From NCBI GenBank assembly GCA_000827325.1, contig KN832881.1:518616-582615 (forward strand): a stretch of 64,000 bases of DNA. Direction: 5' to 3'. Shown one piece after another: positions 48,601-57,894 of the stretch. Origin of the DNA: Oidiodendron maius Zn (Eukaryota; Ascomycota; Leotiomycetes; Myxotrichaceae). Made by a program: the position numbers and the translations under genes. The notes under the pieces are model-generated. The model searched no databases. It was not told the origin of the DNA and saw only the letters and a program-made list of their open reading frames with translations. Numbering within the stretch: position 1 is the stretch's first letter; each line of letters starts with the position of its first letter.

Positions 48601-48873
48601 CCAAGTACCCACTCTTAAGACTTTGAACAGCTGCGGCAGCAGCTCCCCTGCTCGACTTGTATCTCCTCTCGCTGCTCTGTCAATATTTGGTGTCACTCAC
48701 AGATCAGTCATCGCACCTTCAATGCTGCCAGAAATGATGGATGGAAAAGCGTCAATTCATATGAGCGCTAGGTATTCTGTATAGAATCGCACCATTCACT
48801 GAATGCAAAGAAACCCCATGCCTTCCATGCCAAGAACCCCAAAATCAGAAGACAGCCATTTCTTTTAACACGT
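45604..48873. other. Gene desert, 3.3 kb
   Basis: There is no gene that I can support. The longest frame, at 46415-47113, has no ATG at its start and looks unlike protein. A 64-codon minus frame at 48577-48383 starts with a hydrophobic stretch but has no further support. The left end is the Clr5 gene's 3' side and the right end the 3' side of Rpl23. Confidence 0.35.
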
Positions 48874-49787
48874 TTACATGACGACACCAGAGTTGGATGC
48901 GATACGCTATACAAATTCGTAGTCAGCCAGGATTCAAGCGATATACGAAACAACAGCCAGTGGGAGAAAACGTACTGGCCAGAGTTCAGCGGCTTCCTTT
49001 CCGACAGGGCCAGTAATGGCCGATCCCTTCATCTCACCCTTGGGGTTAACAATCTATGTGAAAAATAATGTTAGCTTTTGTCCAAATTCATCGCATGTAG
49101 CGCAGTCCCTTTCCCTCTGATGTTATCGGAGACATTCTTCCCAACCTCGATCAATCCAAGATCCGTCCTCGTGCTGTGTTTGGCTCTCTCCGCTAGCACC
49201 TTCACGAAGGAAAGGTATGCACTCACCACACCGGCGTTGTCCTCGAAGTACAGGAAAACACCATCAGTTCGCTTCCAAGGCTTGCTCTGTCTTACGATAA
49301 CAGCGGGCATGACCTTCTTTCTCAGCTCGGGCTTTCCCTTCTTGACTGTAGCCATAACCATATCGCCGACGCCTCCAGCAGGCAATCTGTTCAGGCGGGC
49401 ACCAATACCCTTGACGGAGATGATGTATAGGTTTCGCGCACCGGAGTTGTCTGCGCAGTTCATCACCGCACCACTAGACGACTGTCAGCTGAGAGTTCTC
49501 GCACTCTAGTTGCTGTCATGTGGCTTGTGCTCGCAGAATCTGGCCCGATAGTAGTATAACAGAGGAGAAACGTACACTGGGAGACCAAGGGTCATCTTGA
49601 GCTTGCCGCCCGGGGCACCACGACTAATGACTCGTCAGCTTTCGCTCCAAACTGTACTCATTCCATTTTCTCGTTGATATCTCTCGTCGCTCGTGGTGGC
49701 CAGTGTCATGGGTTTCCAATCGCACCAGTACAGCCATGGCCGCAACAGAAATGGGAATCGTGGGAAGACTCACGAAATCTTTGCCAT
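48874..49787 (-). CDS. RPL23: 60S ribosomal protein uL14 (Rpl23)
   Basis: This large-subunit protein sits at the subunit interface near the sarcin-ricin loop. Five exons are needed: 49787-49774, 49623-49576, 49473-49227, 49053-48976 and 48906-48874. They give 139 residues, against 137 in yeast. The first exon holds only 14 bases (MAKIS). Joins restore the near-invariant text: [16 protein letters not shown], then [17 protein letters not shown], then [19 protein letters not shown], then [18 protein letters not shown] and [14 protein letters not shown]. Four introns in so short a gene is dense even for a fungal ribosomal gene; the first intron is 150 bases. Every splice site is GT..AG. Confidence 0.95.
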
Positions 49788-50382
49788 TTTGACGTTGTTG
49801 CTGTGTAGTCAAAAGGAGACAGTACTGAAGATTTCGATGTTGTCGTCGCGGCGGTTGGAATTTTTGGTGGCTATGGAAGGAAACCCTAATCAGGATTAAG
49901 CGAACACACTAAAGCATTTTTGGGATATAGGCTTTTTTGCACGTTCGCATATTTTCAGTAACCCAGACGTAAATCAAAAACAGCAAACTTGACCGTTTTT
50001 ATCAGATATGAGACTTGTCCTAGAATCCTGCCATTGATTATATTCTTATTCGGCTGTTAGACAATTTTTAATCTCAGCTACGAACATTACGAGAAAATGG
50101 AGAATTCTCACATTTGAAGCTAAACAAAATTATAGACGAGGTGCTTAAAAGTTCAAGAATTTAATTTTATTTAACCCAGTGCATGTTATAAGTGGCTGCC
50201 AGGTTTCAAGAATGTGGCGTATTCCTTCGTACGCCGTAGACGCCTAGCTCAGTTGTCCGTCCATTATAATGGCATATCCCGTAGTTTACAAGTCGTGGAT
50301 CAGCCAGAACCTTATTAGCCGCAAGGCTTGGAGAATCAGGCGGAGTAGTGTTCAGATAGTCAGCATGGTGAAAGCATTGCCA
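49788..50382. promoter_or_regulatory. Promoter side of Rpl23 and 3' side of Rpd3
   Basis: These 595 bases are AT-rich. They contain the Rpl23 promoter and the Rpd3 3' untranslated region. The first bases upstream of the Rpl23 ATG on the minus strand have no TATA box that I can identify. No gene is seen. Confidence 0.4.
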
Positions 50383-52446
50383 TCACGTCTGTGACTGTTG
50401 AGCAATCTCGACTGACCCCTCACCCACGATTTCGGCGTCATGTCTCTCCCCTGCCCCTTCTTGCTTCGCTTCAACAGGATCTTGGCCCAATGGTGTCGCC
50501 CCTGTGGTTGCAGGTGCAGATGTAGTTGGAGCAAGGGCGGAAGGAAGTGGCGAGTGGGCTTGTGAGGTTGGAGTTGGAACTTGAACAGGGTGCTCGGGCA
50601 CACCTTGTTCCATATCAACATCACCCTCATTGTCAACTACGAGGTTTGGTGACCGAGAGTGAGCTGTTGATGGTTCATCTTCACCAGCTTCCAGACCAGT
50701 CGCACTTTGCTCAATTTCATCCATGACTGTGTCGCTGACTTCTTCCTTAGCCTCGACAGGCCGTGCGGGACCCTTCTCATCATGACCATTCTCCAATTCA
50801 GAAACCGCGACTTTAGTATCGACCTCAGCGTCATCAGCAACGGCATTCGCATTTTGATAGTCCATTATATTCCTCCGTCTGTTAGCTCCAGGATGCGATC
50901 TTGCACCATTCGTGGCCTCTTCTTCGCCGTCACTCTCATCAAGCTCATCATCCCTGGCGACGCGCTGATCGAGCATTCGCATTGTAACACGCTCATCCGG
51001 ATTCAGGTCTTCATCAAGATCATCGAGTTCATCCTCATAGTCAGAGAGGTCTCCCATCGCGAGGGTGGTGCGAGGAACATCCGTTAGCTGTACCGAAGGG
51101 GCATGGGCGGTCTTCTTCAGATTCTCAATAACTTGGACCTTGATCTTCTCGAGATACTCCTTTGAGTTGGCATTCTCCATGTTAGATGCGCGAACATCAA
51201 GCATATAATCAGGCCCGTAGTACTACATAATATTAGCGTTTAGCATTTAAGAATAAAGCATCAACTTTACCTCGTAGTACTCATTGAATGGAAGTGTGGA
51301 CGGCAACTCTTCTCCAACCAGCACACCAGTTTCATATGCCCAAGTGCGAGCAACATTTCGCATGGTATATCCACCACCACCAAGTACGAGGGTCGGCATA
51401 TTAAATTTCTTAACAAAGTTCACACAATTTGCATGGCCTTTCATGCTCAGGTTGAAACAACCCAGTCTATCACCCGAGAGGCTGTCTCCGCCACACTGGA
51501 GAACAATTGCTTCGGGTTGATAGTAATCCATAACGCTTTGGATGACTGGTTCAAAGATAGACTTATAGGTAACGTCGTCAATGCCATCTCGAAGAGGGAA
51601 GTTGACTGCATAGTTCTTTCCAGGGCCAACGCCAATGTCGCGAAGTTCGCCAGTTCCTGGAAAGTACTCTCCATACTTGTGGAATGAAACAGTCATCACT
51701 CTGTCGGTAGTATAGAAGGCTTCTTCAACGCCGTCGCCATGATGCACATCAATGTCAATGTAGAGGACTCGCTTTTTGAATCGGAGGAGCTCAATGATAC
51801 CGAGAACAATGTCTAGATGGCTATCAGTGGCTATTCATGAAGTGCTCAAGGAGGCAAAGACTCACCATTCACGTAGCAGAAGCCACTAGCCTCACTCTTC
51901 TTGGCGTGATGAAGACCTCCGGCCCAGTTGACAGCGATATCGCATTTGCCACGATTTAATCGAGCAGCTCCCTCCATGCTGCCACCGGCACTAATACCGC
52001 AGAACTCAAAGAGTCCATCAAACACTGGGCAATCATCCCCGACATTGTACTTTCCTTGCTCCTTGGAGAATGTCTCCATATTGTCAGGCGTAACCTTCTG
52101 GAGGAAGTCGATGTATTCGTCGGTATGAAATTGGGTCATCTCGTGGCGAGTAGCAGGCTTGGCTCGCTATGGGATGTAAGCGGAGGCGCAAAAGGCCGAG
52201 AGAATATTGAGAAGGCCAGCACGACGCTGCTCTCCAAGAGGAGGTCAAACTTACGTATATCTCCATTTTCTGATAAACGCCATAATTCATAATCAAACTG
52301 TGCGCCAACCGGATTCGGTGAGGCTTCATAGGATGGCCAGCCATATAGGCATAGTTGCCAACATCAGAGTCGTAGAAGTAGGCAACTCTGTTCTTCCTTC
52401 CTGAGCCGTTAAGCACAGGAGGGTCAATGGGCGCAAAGGAAGTCAT
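50383..52446 (-). CDS. RPD3: Class I histone deacetylase Rpd3
   Basis: This is the catalytic subunit of Sin3-type corepressor complexes; it removes acetyl groups from histone tails in the nucleus. Exons are 52446-52255, 52166-51866, 51812-51271 and 51222-50383 (624 residues). The deacetylase domain fills residues 18-345 or so: [39 protein letters not shown] with the His pair, and [17 protein letters not shown] with zinc ligands. Later come [18 protein letters not shown] and [14 protein letters not shown] with the late Tyr. All catalytic residues seem kept. The C-terminal 240 residues are acidic and low-complexity ([17 protein letters not shown]), longer than in yeast Rpd3 (433) and typical of filamentous RpdA proteins, where the tail is needed for function. 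Confidence 0.94.
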
Positions 52447-52988
52447 GTCGACTGCCGATTTCGAAACCAGGAAGAAGGCTGTTTACGCAGGAAGACTGGG
52501 AAAGACGGCTGAAAAGGAACTCCACATAAGAAGGTGGTCAGAGTCGCATTACACCAACAGTCAAAAGGTTGCGCATGAGGAGAGATATATGTATGATATA
52601 GAACCCACACATACTTCATCTTTCGAGCTACAATAGGTAGCCGGGACATAACTAACGCTAATCCTATATTGGATTAGCGTTCAGGATTTGGAGGCGGATA
52701 ACAGACAATAGGAAAGAAAATCAGGGCTTGTCATTGGCTGAAAAGTTTCAGCCTCCTCAATTTTGTGATATGTGCGCCTATTATCTACGGCAGCAATTCT
52801 TTTCAGGAGCAAGGCTGGACAGTAGCACGTGATGTCGCTCTATGACTAAGCATAAATGCTACTGCGCGTCTCCGTTTGCCTTGGAGCTCCATTCAACATT
52901 GAAATCAGCTTGCACCACCGACTTGGGCAACTTTCTAGACCGAATTCCTCACAGCGTCAACAAGTCGATCGTGTGCAAGCAAGCCAAA
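52447..52988. promoter_or_regulatory. Divergent promoter of RPD3 and RPN11
   Basis: 542 bases separate the two start codons. A CACGTG core lies near 52827. A short inverted pair, CTAATCC and GGATTAG, occurs around 52660-52677 (GCTAATCC..GGATTAGC) and could be a bound palindrome or a stem. There is no gene between. Confidence 0.45.
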
Positions 52989-54131
52989 ATGGATAGACTA
53001 AATCGCATGTTGGCGTCGGCAGGAGGCATGAGTGGCCTCAATAATTCTGCTCCCGGATCGGTAAGCTCTTCACCTCTGCATCAAGCTCAAAGTGAGGCGA
53101 GGCAAAAGGTGCAGTGAAGGCTGATGCAGTATAGGACAACACGAATCTCATCGACAATTCTGAAACTGTCTACATCTCGTCTCTAGCACTTTTGAAGATG
53201 CTTCGCCATGGACGTGCTGGAGTGCCGATGGAAGTTATGGGCTTGATGCTTGGAGAGTTCGTCGATGATTTCACAGTCCGAGTGGTCGATGTATTTGCCA
53301 TGCCTCAGAGTGGTACCGGCGTTAGTGTCGAAGCAGTAGATCCGGTCTTCCAAACAAAGATGATGGATATGTTGCGACAGACAGGACGGTAAGTATCAAA
53401 GACTTATCCGCATACTCTTACTATCATGTGCTAACAATAAAAGGCCTGAGACTGTTGTAGGTTGGTACCACTCACATCCTGGCTTTGGCTGCTGGCTCTC
53501 ATCTGTTGATATCAATACCCAACAATCCTTTGAACAATTAACACCTCGAGCCGTCGCTGTTGTTGTCGATCCCATCCAATCCGTCAAAGGCAAGGTCGTC
53601 ATTGATGCTTTCCGCCTCATCAACCCGCAGTCTCTCATGCTTGGCCAAGAGCCTCGTCAAAGCACATCAAATTTGGGACATCTTAATAAACCTTCAATCC
53701 AAGCTCTCATCCATGGCCTTAACAGACACTACTATAGCATTGGAATTAATTATCGCAAGACCGCTCTAGAAGAGAACATGCTGATGAACCTGCACAAACA
53801 AGTCTGGACCGAGGGACTACAAATGAACGATTTTCGCCTAGAAGGGACTAGAAATTCTGAGCGGTTAAAGATGTTGGTCGGTCTGGCCGAGGGCTATGAG
53901 AAGCGGGTGAAGGAAGAAACTGAGTTAACAAAGGACCAACTAAAGACCCGTTATGTTGGAAAGGTGGACCCCAAGAAGCACTTGGAAGACGTTGGGCAAC
54001 AACTCATCGAAGACAATATTGTGTCCGTGTCGAGACAAATGATAGATAAAGAGGCGTCTGCGCCGAAAGATCGATCCCGATCAAACGGGCACTCGAATGA
54101 TGATGCGATGGATGTAGAGGAGGAGCTATAA
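52989..54131 (+). CDS. RPN11: 26S proteasome lid deubiquitinase Rpn11 (PSMD14)
   Basis: This zinc-dependent isopeptidase of the proteasome lid removes ubiquitin chains from substrates as they enter. Exons are 52989-53060, 53135-53388 and 53444-54131 (337 residues; yeast 306). The MPN+ domain covers about residues 30-190, with the JAMM centre [14 protein letters not shown]: ligands His118, His120 and Asp131, with the catalytic Glu upstream in [11 protein letters not shown]. The N-terminus [14 protein letters not shown] is typical. The C-terminal helices ([17 protein letters not shown], then [17 protein letters not shown]) pack with Rpn8 in the lid. The extra residues lie at the acidic C-terminus, ending DAMDVEEEL. 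Confidence 0.95.
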
Positions 54132-54319
54132 TGATATGAACATTACACTGTACAACAGGCGTTTGGCTTTTCAAGTCAGTTAAGCATAGGCAGTGCTCTG
54201 CAAGACGGGATCCGACTTCTAGTGCCAAATAAATTTATCAAGCATGAAGTATCCAAATGACTGGCCTTTCCCTAATAGCGCCATCAGAACGAAGTTTTCC
54301 AAGCCATGGGCCACGCACC

Positions 54320-55240
54320 TCACGCTACCCTGCTTCCTGCATCTCTACTCCAGACCGTCTCCATGAATTTTGCAATATTGGCTATCTCCTCCGCGTTCCA
54401 CCAATGAGACAGACCATTATACCCCTCCCACTGAACGTCAAATCCCAATGCTCTAAGGACTCTCATCGCTTGTAATCCCAATTCGAGCCTTACTTTCTCA
54501 TCCGCTTGACCATGTCCTAGGAAGATAGGCACCTGGATCCCTACATCGTCGGGCCATCTCCTTATGGCTACTTCGCTATTCCCCTCTCCATAATCGTCAA
54601 GTTCTAGATATCTTCTCAGAAATTCCCTCGCTTTCCCTCTTTTCTCTCTAGCTTCCTCTGTAACGTCATATGATATATCCTTTGAAACCTCATCGATTTG
54701 AGACCGAAGAGGTAGCCACCCACTCATCCCTACCACTCCACCAAATTCAGAGCCAATGCCAGCCATCTCTAGCTCACCACTCAGTAAAAGAGTAATTACC
54801 ATTGCAGCTCCCTGGCTGAATCCCCCCATCACCACTCTTCCTCCAGTCTTCTGCTTCCGAAGAATTTCGACCTCGGCCTTGATCAACGCAGCTAGATACC
54901 TCAGACTCGCCCTCAACCCATGCCTGAACGATGCCGAATCCTCACCGATCGTCCTGTCGGCAAATGAATGGACATCAAACCAAGCATGGGTATGTCTGCT
55001 GTTGAAGACTGTGGTAGGATTTAGTGACCCAGTTGGAAATACGAATTTGCATGTTGGGAAGAATTGGTGTATTGTTGCAGGGGTCTGTGATGAGGGGCCT
55101 ATGAAATTGGTCGAGAGGAGAGGGGCTGCGAGTTCGGGACCGCTGGTTGAAGTCCCGTGAAGGAGGATGAGAGTATTTGTGTGTATATGGGGTAGATTAG
55201 GGAGGATGACGTGTGGCTCTGGATATATATGCGCCTGCAT
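54320..55240 (-). CDS. Acyl-protein thioesterase / carboxylesterase-like alpha/beta hydrolase
   Basis: This is a single exon of 306 residues of the phospholipase/carboxylesterase family, whose best-known members (APT1) remove palmitate from proteins. The fold markers are the oxyanion loop LILLHGTSTSGPEL, the nucleophile elbow GGFSQGA with Ser142, the acid in GHGQADEKV and the catalytic His in GLSHWWNAEE. An insertion of about 50 residues between the nucleophile and the acid (DEVSKDISYDVTEEAREKRG) is not found in yeast Apt1 (227 residues). That points to a separate fungal subgroup with unknown substrate. No signal peptide is visible. The 3' end is 188 bases from the Rpn11 stop, in tail-to-tail orientation. 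Confidence 0.87.
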   Translation of the reverse strand: MQAHIYPEPHVILPNLPHIHTNTLILLHGTSTSGPELAAPLLSTNFIGPSSQTPATIHQFFPTCKFVFPTGSLNPTTVFNSRHTHAWFDVHSFADRTIGEDSASFRHGLRASLRYLAALIKAEVEILRKQKTGGRVVMGGFSQGAAMVITLLLSGELEMAGIGSEFGGVVGMSGWLPLRSQIDEVSKDISYDVTEEAREKRGKAREFLRRYLELDDYGEGNSEVAIRRWPDDVGIQVPIFLGHGQADEKVRLELGLQAMRVLRALGFDVQWEGYNGLSHWWNAEEIANIAKFMETVWSRDAGSRVA

Positions 55241-55812
55241 TTTCCCTTATGTGTGACGTGCGAAGAAGATTGCAGCATTAGAGATTCAATCTACATTTTG
55301 CTGCCTTTACTCCGACATCGGAAACCGTGCACATGGAGCACAGTAATAGAAAATGGATTCCTGAAGGGATACCGGCATCCGAAGGAGGGATAGTGGAGCT
55401 TCGTCTACATGTTTGCGTTTTGTTATTTGATATGCGAGGGTTTAAGCTAGACACGGCGTCAAAACGCGTTCGAGAAATGTGACTGGTAGCGTCGAAAATG
55501 GGTTCTTCGCCTACATTGTTCCTATATGCTAAGTGCCGGGTAAAATACTGTACTCATTACGAGTATTTAACACGAGACCGAGATTGAAGCAACCGCAATA
55601 TTTTGTTAAAATGTGAAGTTCAAAGATATCCCACATATCAACTATTTCGAGCCAGTCAAGGGGCATTCATACAAAGATTAGAGTGAAAGGTTCTTTGAGG
55701 CCACAAAAGTAGAAAGGTATGCCTCGCATAAAGCAGAAGAATAGACTAGTTCCATGATTTTCAGATTGTGTTTCCACTGCCTTGAAAATTGTTACGAAAG
55801 GCCGCTCTCGGC
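55241..55812. other. Intergenic region
   Basis: These 572 bases hold the promoter of the thioesterase-like gene and the 3' side of the aminopeptidase. No gene or repeat is seen. Confidence 0.4.
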
Positions 55813-57087
55813 CTACAGATCTGCGAAAGCCAGCTCATAGACAAAACCTAGAGTCATCCGCGCATGATCGATCATATGGCTAAAATCAAGATGTTTGATA
55901 AGATCCTCAGGCGTATGGACGTGTTGGTTGGCCAAGGCAAAATCGGACTCGAATACGTAGATTGCTGGGTAACCAGCCTTGATCGCGGACATGTGGTCGG
56001 AGCCACAATGCCCACAGGTTGTCTTGACCCAAGATATATCAGTGTACTGTAGAGATTTAGCAAAACTCGTATAAAGTAAAAAGGGGCATTCTTACTTCCG
56101 CAATTATCAATTTCATGTACTCTATTAAGTCATCTTCTTCGACTGTGACCCGGTCAGTTCTATTTATGTACTTCCCTATCGTTCTTTGGGGGGGGATTGC
56201 ATGGACGAACCCATATCCATAAGAAGGCCAAATTCTGGTTTCCTGCCAGCCTCAACTGTTCGATTGATAAACCCAGTCATATCCTGCTGGAGCATTGCCT
56301 TTACATCTCGACTGGTACTTTCATATTCTCTGAAGATAGCCTGACTGCCAAGCAACCCTGCTTCTTCGGCAGCATACCAGTGAAATTCGATTGTATTCTC
56401 TGCCTTGCCTTCAAGAATGTCCTTGGAAGTTAGGAGAACCCGTAAAACTTCCAAGATAGTCATGGTACCGCTCCCATCATCGTCTGCACCAGGCGCCCTG
56501 CCATTTATAGGATCCCAATAGTTAGCGCTGTCTTGGTGCCCTCCTACCACGATAGTAGAATTGGTTTTCCCAGGAATGGAGACGATGATGCTGTGTTGGG
56601 GCCATTCATGTTCAAATGGTTTCACCGTGACACCATATTTATCTGCCCCGGCCTCCGTGATTGTGGAATTGACAAGATCTAGAAGCCATTTTGAGGATTG
56701 GGCGCCGTGCTCTGATATGTAGTAACGATTGTGAAATGATGTGAATTGCTCGAGATTTGCTTTGATCTTGGAGCTGTCCAGGTCTTCGCACAGCGGAAAC
56801 AATTTGTGCTTCTGGGCGACTGCTTTAGGAAATTTATTCTTGTGAACGAGCATTGTGTGAAGAGAACCAAGATCACGGAACTCCGTTATATCCATGAAGA
56901 ACCTGCCATCTCTTTTTAATTCCCATTTCTCATCCTCAGTTACCCATTGCGTCTCTCCACTTGTAAATTGAAGCAAATACTCCTGCACTCCTGCAGAGCT
57001 CCTGAGCGGAATTTGCTCCGGTGCCTGAAAATGAGCGCCAAGAACGACTGGCAAATAACAAAGGAAGGAAACGGTAGAGAGTTTCAT
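55813..57087 (-). CDS. Secreted leucine aminopeptidase, M28E
   Basis: This extracellular zinc aminopeptidase removes N-terminal residues, with leucine preferred in the family, to feed on peptides. The model is 57087-56211, 56142-56096 and 56046-55813 (385 residues). A signal peptide (LSTVSFLCYLPVVLGA) and a propeptide of about 70 residues precede the domain. Two-zinc motifs are clear: VVGGHQDSANYW, PGADDDGSGTMTILEV, YAAEEAGLLGS, LQQDMTGFI and the late His in NQHVHTPED; the disulfide CGHCGSDH is also typical. The first join is uncertain. I prefer the acceptor TCACAG, which gives LLMDM-VEEDDLIEYMK with a CTGAC branch site. An acceptor 16 bases upstream with another donor would insert a few residues. 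The ATG at 57087 is chosen since the frame above it lacks ATG. Confidence 0.87.
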
Positions 57088-57894
57088 TGATGGCAATATT
57101 GCAAAGTTGGGTTCTTGGAGGTTGTAGGAATTACGAGTAGCCGCGTCGCATTAACAAGCGTTGCTATATATCTCGGAATATACGGATTCGAACACCTCAG
57201 CGCCTCAGTATGTGCTGTGGTCGTTAAGTGACTGCCTGAAATCATTATCTGTGGTGTCTTGTACTATATTTGCCTGTTGGTCAGCACGGCCTGATTGCTG
57301 CTGTTGGAGAACTTCTTGTTCTAGGTTAGCCTCAGAGGCAGCAGCTGTACGTACAAGTCCCAGTCTACCCTCCAGTCGCTGCTGTAGTATAGTTACTACA
57401 TATCATGTCATGAGACGCACTCAAGATTGCTCAAGCGATAAGGATAGGGATAGAAGCAAAGATAGAACATAGGAGTAATGTAGCCGCGCCAGGAGAGTTG
57501 CTGCAATATTGACTAAACGGAAATGCGTGAAATTAATGGGGTGAAAGCTTTCTGGTGTCTCCCGTGTTGGACTCCTTTGTGTGCAAAATCCTTCTTCACG
57601 GCCATTGAGACATAGGGGAGACTTGCATATAACCAGGATGGCACTATTGGTGATACCCATCGTATACACTACAGAAGCGTGAATTACTCTTAAAACACGG
57701 TTACTGGAGGTATATTCCTCGTGTAGTGGAATACTACACAGTGTTCTAGAAGGGAATCACGTGTCAAACAACCACACGCGTCAGGTCCCCTTTTACGTGC
57801 ATCGTTCCTTTCGCTTTTGAAATTCTGCACTTCTCCATACTTTCAAACAACTCCTTTCTACTTAATATAATTTTGCGCAAATGCGGCCTTTCAC
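57088..57894. promoter_or_regulatory. Divergent promoter region, aminopeptidase and Ted1-like gene
   Basis: These 807 bases lie between divergent starts. A TCACGTGT site lies near 57757. An ATG at 57881 starts a short upstream frame overlapping the Ted1-like start. No other gene is supported. Confidence 0.4.

Noticed and set aside
56144-56210. Alternative acceptor at 56160 for the first aminopeptidase intron
   Set aside because: It runs into a stop with the best donor, and works only with a weaker donor four bases away; the acceptor at 56143 keeps frame and family text.
57161-57220. GATTCGAACACC resembling a tRNA T-loop on the minus strand
   Set aside because: The five-base T stem does not pair and no D arm or acceptor stem can be drawn.
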